This document shows, in pieces, positions 22,601 through 34,600 of a stretch of 64,000 bases of DNA (positions are counted from its first letter, which is position 1; each line of letters opens with the position of its first letter). Both the position numbers and the translations under genes were made by a program. The stretch is from Ypsolopha sequella (lineage: Eukaryota > Arthropoda > Insecta > Lepidoptera > Ypsolophidae), in contig OW203992.1 of the NCBI GenBank assembly GCA_934047225.1, forward strand, positions 1,787,501 to 1,851,500, read 5' to 3'. Under the pieces are notes generated by a model. It was not told the origin of the DNA, made no database searches, and saw only the letters and a list, made by a program, of their open reading frames with translations.

Positions 22601-25600
22601 TGTTATTATAAGTTGTAATTTTTGGTTCATTTTTTATATAATTTGGTAGTTTGTTAAATAGTCTTATTGCCATATAATGTGGGCTACGGTTAAGCATTTG
22701 AATTCTAGATTGCGGTAAATTTAATCTTTCCTTATGACGTGTATTGATATTATGGGTATCTTTTACTTGGGGAAATATTTGACGATTTTTAAACACAAAT
22801 AGACAGGTATCGTGTATATATATTGCAGGAAGTGTCATAAGTTTATATTTTATGAAATATGGCTTACAACTTTGTGTATTGTTGATTTGTGCAAGTATTC
22901 GGACACATTTTTTCTGGGTAATGAATAGGTCGTTTGCGTTCACACTGTTACCCCAAATCATTACTCCATATCGTAGCCAGGAATATGCGTAAGCGTAATA
23001 GGCTGATAATGCAGTTTCTGTATTTGTACTATGTTTTAGTTCGAATAAGGCATATGTAAATTTCGATAGTTTTGCTTTAATGTGTTTGATATGGTTTTTC
23101 CAATTTAGGTTAGTATCGATTTGCATACCTAGTAGGTTGAAATTGCTTACTTGTTCTATTTTGTGATTTTTAAATTGTACGTTGATATTGAATGGTTGTT
23201 TGTTGTACGGTCTGAATTCTATTATTTTAGTTTTCTTAAAATTTATTTCTAAGTTATGATCCTGAAGCCAGCTTGCCACTCGTGTGATAGTATCAGCCAT
23301 TACATCAGCTGGGTCTGATTCTTTGTCCAACTGTAGCAATACCGAGACATCATCCGCGAATAGTATTGACTGAGTTATGTCTCTGTTCAGTACTTTTGGC
23401 AGGTCATTTATATATATAAGAAAGAGAACACATCCTAGTACACTTCCTTGTGGTATCGAATTTTTTTGTTGTTTTTCGCTAGATCGTACGATTTCTGTCA
23501 TATTTGTTTTATTGTTTAGGTGTTCTATTTGTACTAGTTGTTTTCTATTTTGTAAATAAGACTTAAACCATTGGTATGCTTGTCCGCGTATTCCAGAATC
23601 GTATAATTTGTCTAGTAGGATTTTGTAGGACACTTTATCGTATGCTTTTGTCATGTCAAGAAGCAGACCAAGAGCATATTTTTTGTCGTTTATGTGCTGG
23701 AGTGCCAATTGTATATATTTATACACAGCTAGGGTGGTTGATCTAGTTTTGCGAAAACCATTTTGGCTGTCGTCGAATACATTATTTTTTTCCAAGAAGT
23801 GATATAATCGATTGCACATTGCTTTTTCGTAGATTTTGGAAAAGGTTGGCAGTAACGCTATCGGTCTATAATGACTGGGAATAGTTTTGTCGTCTTTTTT
23901 GTGGAGTGGTTTTACTAGGGATATCTTTAATGAATCTGGAAATAGGCCTTCCTCAAAACTTTGGTTAATTAAAGTTGTTAGAGGTACACATAGTTCTTCT
24001 GCGCACTGTTTTATTAAGATCGGGGGTATCTCATCTAAACCATGACTGTGTTTATTTTTTATTGACTTAATTATTTTTAGGATTTCTTTATTGTCAACCG
24101 GCCGAAGGTACATGGAACAGGTTGGAGAGTTTATGACAGGGCGTCCTTGTGCTTGGTTACTTGATCCACTTTCACCTATAGATAAAAAGTATTCATTAAA
24201 GCTATTTGCAATTTTTAAGGGGCACGTTTCAATTGTATTGTTTATTTTTAGTTTTATATTATTAACTCTTTTCTTGTTTGGTTTACCTGTTTTGTTGTTT
24301 ATTATTTTCCACATTGTTATTACTTTATTGTCCGAGTTTTTCATTTGCCTTATGTAGTGTTTTTTTTTAGAAGTCTTGACGGTGCGTTTTAATATGCTAC
24401 TGTACGTTGTGTAATATTTTTGGATTACTTCGCTTTTAGTTTCATTTAAAATAATCCTGAGTATTCTCTTATGTAAACAAGCTTTTTTTAATCCTGTAGT
24501 TAACCAACCTTTTGTTGGCGTGTTTTTTAGTTTAATTGTTTGTTTTGGAATATGGTTGTCTAGATGTTTACTAATTATTGTTAGAAATGAATTATAGTTT
24601 GTATTAGCGTTTTCGTCGTTGTTAATAATGTCTTCCCATTTTATCTTCTGTATTGAGTTTTTGAATGCTTTTATTTTATCATTTGTGAATATTCTTTTTT
24701 CAATATATCTTATTTTGTTATTATTATTATTATTATCGTATTCATTTGTATTTATCACAGCGTTTACTGATTTATGATCTGACAAACCATGATCTTCTAC
24801 ATACGATTTGTGCAGGAGTGGCTTATAATTTGTGAAGATAAGATCGATACAAGTGGCGCTCTTTTTTGTGACACGTGTTGGTTCGTTTATTAATTGTTTC
24901 AAGTTAAACGAGCGCATTACGTTTAGGAATTCGAAAGTTTGTTTATTTTTCTTATCTAGTACGTCTATGTTAAAGTCTCCTCCTATTATTAGATATTTAT
25001 GTTTTTCTTTGTTATTTACCATACTAAGAATTTTTGTTATTTGTTCATAGAATATATCTATATGGCGATCTGCTCTATATAATCCTATAATAATACAATT
25101 TAGCTTTGGTATTTCAATTGCACTTATTTCTATTACATATTCAATTGAAAAGTTAACAATATCAGTTCTATCAATAAACTCTATGTTGTCTTTTATTAGT
25201 ATACCTACTCCTCCTCCGTCATGGTGTTGTCTACAGAATAGAGATACTATTTGGTATCCTGGGAATACTAGTGAATCACAAAAGTATATATCTTTCCAAA
25301 GTTCAGATAGTGCGAGCAAATCTATGTTGGTGTTGTTTAGTAGATGTTCTATTAAATGTGTCTTATTTCCTATACTTTGTACGTTTTGGAACTTTATTGT
25401 TAACTCAGTTCCGAAATGTCTGTTGTTGGTGTTGAGAGCTTTTATTTTCGTCGTTGTTGTTGTTGTTTTTATTGTTTGTGTTGTTAACACCGCAGCTTGG
25501 GTTTTCCGTTTGTTTTGGTAGGTAGATTGCATTTGTATGGTCGTTAGCCTGTTGGGTTGGAGTGTATAATTTTCCATTCACTATCAATTTGTTGTTTTTA

Positions 25601-28600
25601 ATTATTGCATGGTGACCGTTGTGTCGTTGTTCACGTAACATTTTCCTTAACATGTTCCTTTCTTCTAGCTGTTTTCCTTCTATGAAAGTTTCAATACCGA
25701 GCCCAGAGTTCTTGAAGTAGCTTGCGTTTTGTATAATGTGTTTTGTCATTCTTTTGCTGATTAGTTCGATTACAACTGGTCTTTTGATTCCTCTTTTGCC
25801 GACACGTTTTACTTCTTCGATATAAGGATTTATGTTTATATCCATTATTTCATGGAATATACTCAAAACTCGATTGTTCAGGTCGTAATCCGTTTCACAA
25901 TTCATTTCTGTTAGTCCATACAGAACTATTTTCTTTGGGTTTTCCAGATTTTGGTTTTCTATTTGTTTTTCGATGGTATCAATCCTCTTATCAATTGATT
26001 TGATGTCTTCTCTTATGGCCTTTTGTTCGTTTGTTTGTACGCTTATGCTTTGTTCAACTTCGCTACGTAGCTGGTTGAGGGCATTTTTGAATTCAGCTTG
26101 AATCGTATTCTTAAGATCGGTGAGAATAGATGTTTTCATCTGTTCAAGTTTTGTATCTAGCATTTCGCTAAGTGCATCCAAAGATATTGATGTATTAACA
26201 GACACGTCTTGTATGGTGTCACCTTCTATTTGGTCAACACTGAGATCGTTATCGTGGGACTTTGTTTTTTTGATTCTTCGTGTGACATTTGAGTCGGCTA
26301 ATATTTTTGGTGTATAGTGGGTGGTACCTGGGGGTGGTGGTCTCGCTGTTATGGTCTTCGCTGGCTTTCCGGGTGTGGGCATGGCGGGCTCTTCATTTTG
26401 CCTACTTGTCGTTGTTTCGTCAGCCCTTCTGTGGCCGTTCGCATTAAGGAAGCGCTGTGTTATTTTATCACAAGCGGGACATTGCCAGTTTTTTTTATTT
26501 AGCTCTCTATACTTCGCTGAGGTCATGTTAATGCATTTGTGATGATAAAATCTGTTACAGAGGTAACATTTGAGAGATTCGTTACCAAGGGCGATATTCA
26601 TGCAAGTTTCGCACTTCATGGCTGTCGCCTCGCACGTTTTCGCCGCTGGGATAGTTTAATACGCAATATTAGACTTTATACCTTAAGCCTGGCGTACGCT
26701 CGCTTCGGGTGCAGTCGGCCGCCTTCGGAGAGGTTCGTGCGTGTGTGACTCAGGTACTCGGTTGTCGTATTTGGTGTTATGTTTTTGACAATAATATTAA
26801 CAAAGACTTTCACTGTTTGCACATAATTTCTTAAATCTTTTTAATCACTACACTTATACGGGATATTTACTGGAAATGTAGGTCAGGTATTAGACCTTGT
26901 AAGGAACTAGCACTAAACACTACGATGTCGGTTTTTATTATTTTGAATTTGTAAACTGCTTTGTTTGTTATTTACACTGCTCTTTTTGTTATTCTCTTAT
27001 TATTATCACTTTATACGTGGGTTTTGCTTTCTATTAACAACAATTTTTACGAAAAAGGTTCACTATTTGGTACGCAATTATTTTTTAAACTGGGAGCGCG
27101 GTGTTGGTGATGTTGACGCTTCGACGCCGCCCGTCGTTCCCTGGAGCAAGCCTTCCTGAATGACTTTGGTGCTACTAATGTGGTGACAAATGTTGCTAAT
27201 CTAGTGACTTCTTCAGACTACACTCGCACCGCAATTTCTGGAAAAACAATAGGAACGCATGCAGAAGAAGCCGATGGCCGCATCGTACTTCACGCAAAGG
27301 ATATGTCAGAACAGGGAATCACGCGTATTCTGGTCAGATCTTCCGACACAGATGTTTTGGTGTTATTGATATCATTTTATACTTTAACTGAGAGTGGCCT
27401 GCAAGAATTGTGGCTATTGACCGGGACGGCAAATAAACGCCGTTCTGTCGAAGTTCATAAAATAGCCAACACTTTGGGCCCTGACAGATCAACTGCTCTT
27501 CGTGGCTTTCACGCCTTTACAGGCTGTGACACTACTTCTTATTTCCATACAAAAGGAAAGAAGTCATGCTTCAAAACGTGGTTGTCACACCCTGAAGTTA
27601 CACCAGCTTTAAAAGAAATATCGCAGCCAATACAAAGTCTTCCTAAAGAAATTATGGCTATGCTGGAAAAGTTCACCTGCTACCTGTACGATTCACAAAC
27701 AGCGCATTCGTCGGTCAACTTAATACGCAAGGAACTATTTGCTACCAAGAATAAATTCGTAACAAGCATCCCACCAACATCGGCGGCATTACAAAAACAC
27801 GTGCTCCGTGCCACCTATCAAGCGGGACACTTATGGGCCACTTCCGTTATTCTCGACAATGCCGCTGTGCCATCTATCCTCTTGGGTTTGGAAATCACTT
27901 GATGACAGTTGGGTACCACAATGGTCTGAAGCCAGGGAGATATGGCATGAGTTATCTTACTTAGACCATTGCGGTTGTAAAAAAGGATGCGAAACAATGC
28001 GTTGCTCATGTCGACGGGTGGGTCTACCCTGCACAATGCAATGCAGCACATGCAAAGGCAGCTGCAAAAACGAAAGGTATCTCTTTAATTTTTACTTATA
28101 AAAATACGATAATTGATGATATAGGTACATTCTGGGCTGATTTCATATGAATTTTTTCTTCTTTCAGTTCAACCACATCGGATGAAGCTTTAAATACAGA
28201 GGATTAATGTATTTAATGCTAATTTATACGTTAAAAAATAAAGAAATGGGGCCTTCTGTTGGTTTTAGAACATTTTTATTACGGAGTCTATCTCAAAAAC
28301 TAAACTAGTTAGGAATTTCGAAATTCCTGTATGTTATTATTATGAGAAATCATACCTACTGTAGGAAATCAAAAAAATATTGAAACATCAATTCATATTG
28401 AAATTAGTAACTTGTGACCAAAACAAATAAACAGTTGTGTACTTGGTACGAAACCTTTTGTGCGCGAGTCCAACTCGCACTTGGCCGGTTTTCACAAGAC
28501 TTTATAAATTACAAGATATAAATACAAATCATCTGATGTATAAATTACTGAAATTGGTGCACTCGTTTTGATTTTATGATGCATCACATCACGTGCAGTG

Positions 28601-31600
28601 ATGACATTCGAAACCGCGCGGTTCTTTTGAAATGCGTATAGTTTAAAAACTACTCATCGGATTTTCAAGATTTTTTTTTTGTTTTGTAGATAATATTATC
28701 ATAATTTATTAAATTATAAAAACATGTGACCATATCATAGAAAATTTAGTTGTTATTATCATAAGAATGAAAAAAATATTTAGAAAATCTCATAATTTTA
28801 TTAATATTCAGCTACCATCTTTAATTTTTTATACGGTATATTTTTTTTATTATTCAATATGTCAATACAAATTGATTGACACCCTAATAATTAAAATCGG
28901 TGAAGCTGTTTTGATTCTATAAATTTTTTAAATTATGCAGCCGCCATGTTGGAAAACGTCCTACATCTTGAATTCTAGTGAATGAAATTTTCATTTCCTC
29001 GGATGAAATCATTCATATTGGTCCTTAGTATTACTGGACAAAGCGGCTTGCTTTCTGCCTAAAACGCAGCTTTTTTTCCTAAGCCCTATGACTAATTGCA
29101 AAATTAAACTCAATAATAATATCATGTCAAAAAAAAATGTTAATAATGTTTTGAATTTGTATGAATTGTAATTTAATCTACAAACAGCATTACTTGGGCA
29201 CCCATAATTGGGTATAGGCCTCCTCCATATTTTTCCATGCTCGTCTATCCTGTGCATATCGTGTCCAGGTATTGCCTGCTACTTGTTTTATGTCGTCAGA
29301 CCAGCGCTTCTTCGGATGACCAGGCAATCGGCGTCCCTCGGAAACCAGTGGAGGACTCGTTCGCTCCATCTACCGTCGGTTGCTCTAGCTACGTGACCTG
29401 CCCACTTCCATTTGAGCTTGCAAAGCAAGCCCACAGCGTCTGTTACTTTGGTCATTTCTCTAATGTCGGAGCTCCTAACTCTGTCTCTTAGTTTTAGTCC
29501 CAACATTGATGTTTCAGTTGCCCTTTGGAAGGACGTTATTTTTCGTATCACGGTTTTTGTGAGTGACCAGACTTGACAGCCATATAATAATGTTGGTAAT
29601 ATGGTATTGTCCATTACTTTCTTTTTTAGATGTACTGGCAGATTGCTTTTGAAAACATCTTTATTCGCCCAGTATTTCTTCCAAATTGTAGCAATCCTTT
29701 TATCAATCTCTTTGGTTATGGCATCTTCAAAAGATATAATTTGTCCCAAATATATGTATTCTTTTACGTATTCTATGTTTCCACTAGGTAACTGGATACG
29801 TTTTTCTTCTCCGTTTGTCATTGCTTTTGTTTTCAATGAGTTCATCAAAAGGCCTACCTTTTGGCTTTCTATGTCTAGCGCTGCGAGCATTGTTTGTAGA
29901 TCTTGGTGACCATCTGCTAGTAGAACATTGTTTGTAGATCTTGGTGACCATCTGCTAGTAGAACATTGTTTGTAGATCTTGGTGACCATCTGCTAGTAGA
30001 ACATTTTTTGTAGATCTTGGTGACCATCTGCTAGTAGAACATTGTTTGTAGATCTTGGTGACCATCTGCTAGTAGAACATTGTTTGTAGATCTTGGTGAC
30101 CATCTGCTAGTAGAACATTGTTTGTAGATCTTGGTGACCATCTGCTAGTAGAACATTGTTTGTAGATCTTGGTGACCATCTGCTAGTAGAACATTGTTTG
30201 TAGATCTTGGTGACCATCTGCTAGTAGAACATTGTTTGTAGATCTTGGTGACCATCTGCTAGTAGAACATTGTTTGTAGATCTTGGTGACCATCTGCTAG
30301 TAGGACAATGTCATCGGCGAACCTTAAGTGTGACAGTTTTTCTCCGTTTATGTTAATTCCGTAATTGTGATTATCCAGATCCATTTTTCTGAAGACTGAC
30401 TCAAGGAGGGCTGTGAAGAGTTTAGGTGAGATAGGATCACCTTGCTAAACACCACGTTTTATTGAAAGTTAGTCATGTTTATTTATCATTTTATCAGCTT
30501 GTAAAGCATCGCTCATCAAGACTCATGTACGATCTTGGCTAACATTTTTCTCGAGATAACAGGCAATTCAAAACACAGAGGTACATATAACTTTCAAATA
30601 AAACCGTTAAATCAAGGTTTTTTTCGTAAAGATTTTGGATTTGTCAGTTCATTTTTTTATACATAAATTCAGGATATAAATTATATAAATATAAATTGTA
30701 ATAATAAACAATAATATAAATTGCAATTGTAATTGTAAAATAAATGTAAACTATAAATAGTCACTACGAGCTATCTAAGTTAAAAGAGTTTAGTTAGAAT
30801 AGGAGATTATTAGAAAGACCGTAAAGATGTTAATTGTTACTTCTTCGAGCGTTAGTTTGGAAACGCTCTAAAACGCGACGAAGATGATAAATTACGTCAC
30901 ACTAATCTGGTTTTTAACTACTCAAATAGTAAATGAAGATAGTCCTGTTAATAATTATGCCGTAAGTATAGTAGTTAAAGGAAAAACAATTGACGCATCA
31001 ATGAACCTCCATCTCAGCCACTTTAACTCATCTGTGCGGGGACTTGTGTCATGACAAGGTAAACGCATGCGCTAGGCAAGGAGGGCCGCAGGAAGCGCTC
31101 GGGACAGTGAATTGAAGCAATGAGATCATTGTGCGGCATCCTGCGTGCGCCCGCGCCGCCGCCGCGAACCGGCCCGGGCCGGAGAGATCCGAGATGATCC
31201 GGGATCAGGCGACGAATGGAGGAAACTCGTGTAACTGGTTTATTTGGTGGTTTAAACCAATATTAGGGATCCAAGGACACTATAGATTTTACTTATACAT
31301 TATCAAAAAGGGACTAGCAGATATCTACCATAAATAGTGTCTACCCATAAGAAGTATTGCACCTATTGCAATTATAAATTAAGTACGCCAATTGGTCTCA
31401 AACTCTCAACACTGATATTGATTAAAAACGAAAAAAATATTGGTAGAGATTTTCAGCGCACCACTTTGTTCCACCAAGATCCCAATTTTTCCTATTTGAG
31501 ACAAATCTGCCAATTTGTATTTTCCGGATATTTACAGTGTATCCGCATACACTGAAAGAAATAAATAACCGAACTACGTCTATCTCAAAAAATATCCCAT

Positions 31601-34600
31601 TGGGTTAATTCTTTAATAAAGTCTGAAGCCACGCTGGGATGGGTGCATTTCATTCAATACTATATAAGAACATTTTGCCTGGCCCTCATATAAGAGGACG
31701 GCAAAATGTTCCTCACGACCTATAATGTACTAACTATTTCATCGTACCACCTGCTAATTGGGGTTTTTTTATGTTTGTTTTAAGACTAATTTCTAGTTAA
31801 ATTGTCTGAACGCTTCCTTATAAATAAAGCTTTTTGTCGTGATGGTAGGACACATAACTGAATAAGAGAGGCGTATCCACCTCTGCCCTCTTGGGCTACG
31901 GGTATTGCCCGAAGCCACAGTCATGCGCTATATTTAATGGGTATACCATCGATGCATTTTGCAGCAAAAATCGCCCTGTTCTACTTCATCTTCTACGCTG
32001 CGTTGGCGGTGCTGGTGGCCATCTGCATGTGGACGTTCCTGCAGCTGCTGGACGCGCGGCAGCCGATGTGGCAGCTGGAGCAGAGCATCATCGGTACCAA
32101 CCCGGGACTCGGCTTCCGGCCCATGCCCAACGAGGAGGCCAGCAGCATCGTGCGGTATAAGGGGAACGATCCGGGAAGCTACGCTTTCTGGGTGCAGAAG
32201 CTCTCTTCGTTTCTGCAGAGTAAGCTTAAAGCATTTTTGAAGTGAAAACTTCTTTAAGAGCGTTGAGGGATTTTTAGTGGGGGAATATCTTATGGGTTCG
32301 CGTTATGACACGCTATAACGTGTTGCGCTTGGGCAGCAATGAAAAGTTTTCACTTATGTCGGCAGCCACCATGACTACCTATGTGTTTTTTGTATTTAAA
32401 TAATGGAGACTCTCATAAATAATCATTTTCGGCCATTTCAATTTGTTCTTTACTTACAATTTTGGTACAGTTACACTTATCGAACCTGGCATAAACTAAA
32501 CTTTGTTTCACAGTTGTTGGACGGATATTCTATTTTGAAGATGATATTCGATCAAGAACCATATATCAAGTACAGATGATTGTATTGATCTTCAAACTGA
32601 TTTAAATAACATTCTTATTTACTGTAAACTAAACCGTCTTGTTCTCAACTCTCAAAAATGTTACACTATCACTTTCACCCGCAAACATAATCCCATTCTC
32701 TTTAATTACAATATAAATAATAGTAGTATTAAACGGGTTACACATATACGGGACCTGGGTGTTATATTAGACTCAAAACTGTCTTTAAATTTACACATAG
32801 ATCATATCCTTGAACGGTCATTTAAACTACTTGGTATGATTCTTCGTCTATCCAAACCTTTCAGCAAGCCGTCAACTTACAGAATCCTTTACTTTGCTTA
32901 TGTACGAAGTAAACTGGAGTTCGCATCCGTCGTGTGGTCACCCCAATACAAGACTCATGTTGAGCGTATCGAGAGAGTACAACGCAAATTTCTTAAAACA
33001 TTAGAATATAGAACAGGATATTATCGGAATTATGACATCAGTACTCATCGTCACAGATTGCCTCCTCTCTCAATTCGACGCAACTTCTTAGATACCTGCT
33101 TTTTATATAAAATCATTAATGGCCAAACAGACTCCTGTTACTTATTAGAAAACTTGAACTTTAAAATACCTCGTTACTATAGCCGCTCAAACGATACTTT
33201 TTGCGTAAACCGCTGCCATTCGAATTATGCGAAAAATACATTTTTAAGGGGCTATACCGTGAAAATTGACACTTTTTGAAGTTATTTATCTGCTCTTTTA
33301 ATGAAGTTCCAAGTAAAATAAATTAGTATAACAATTTTGGGACCTTTTACTAGATTTTGGTCTATCAGAAACGCGATAGGAGGAATTTCATTCGATAGAA
33401 ATAATTATTGAAATCAGGTCTAAATTTACACATTTTTTGATATTCTGACAAATTAGGATAGCATACAGACTTGAAAAATATTTATTTAGATGGGTTTTAA
33501 CTACACCTAAATTACTGGTTATGGAATTTTTTGTAGCTATTTTAGTTAATTTTGCATTAATTTAAAACCGACTTTTTGACAATTTTCCCCGAATCCGTCC
33601 CTTTCGCACTGCGGGTCTTTCTGCCTGGAGTAACGGGGACCTTTGCTAGCACGGTATATCACCTTAAGGCGTAGTCCTACATTTTATAACAAGAACTTGA
33701 GCGAAATTGATATTTTTTGTCTTTCTTACACCATATTTAAAAAACACATTAGCCTACTCCTTTGGAGTAGATAATCAAAACAATTAATATATTATCTGTA
33801 AAAATAAGTATTTACATATTTTTAAGTAGTAAGTTATAAAAATTTATTATACACAATTTAGTAATTTAGTTTCTCACAGTATGTATCTTTAGATCTATAT
33901 AGGGAGCTCCAAGTCCCATTGTATGTAACTTTATTTAATTTAATTTTGTAAAATGACTGTTTGTTTCCTGAATAAAGAAAAATGAAAAATGAAATGAAAA
34001 TCGAATTCATCGAATATTCTATTTTGTCCCTGATGGCTCTCTGATGGGTGGCTGGCATGGCGTCCTCTTCTCAACTTATATTTGAGAATAGAACGGTGCG
34101 GACGTCTGGTTATCGATGGACCCGACTGAATCCTTTTCGGACTAGAGTACTATTATAGTCATTATTTCATTTTTGGCCTAAAAATATGGACGTAGTATTC
34201 TTACTTCTGAAAATAAAATTAATTATTCATTATCCATTTAATAAACTTACTTCATTTGATTAGCTATCCGAGCAAATTGAATGATGTCAGAGACACGAGT
34301 CGCGATACCGATAATCTGATTTGTCTAATGGACTGTACTGTTCTGTACTGTACTGTACCTAGTGGTTTGCATGATTCATTTAGATGTCCAATCTACTTAA
34401 CCAATCAACTCTTCAGCATCCCATTGACTGTCTTTCATTTACTGATGTTGTCCTTTAGAACTAGTTAGGTCGGAGGAGAGTGAGAAAAATTTATAAATAA
34501 ATGTTATAATATAATGTATTTTAACTTTTCCAAGGTTTAAGAAGAGTTAGCTCCTCTGTTGCCAAAAAAATTATATAAAATGCACACCACCTTAGTATAA

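Larger units (their letters stand above)
22322..27135 (-). mobile_element. Full-length-looking non-LTR retrotransposon (CR1/Jockey group)
   Basis: A minus-strand LINE with 5' UTR, two open ORFs that overlap by 173 bases, a 3' UTR and a 3' tail of TTTGAA hexamers (four copies at 22322-22346) in place of poly(A). An ORF1 with a PHD-like finger and this kind of short-repeat tail are known from the CR1 group, including lepidopteran members. I place it there by motif only. The 5' end lies near 27120-27140, where the sequence switches to the PIN-CXC coding frame. I could not find a target-site duplication; the two flanks belong to different strands of the inverted repeat. Confidence 0.85.
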
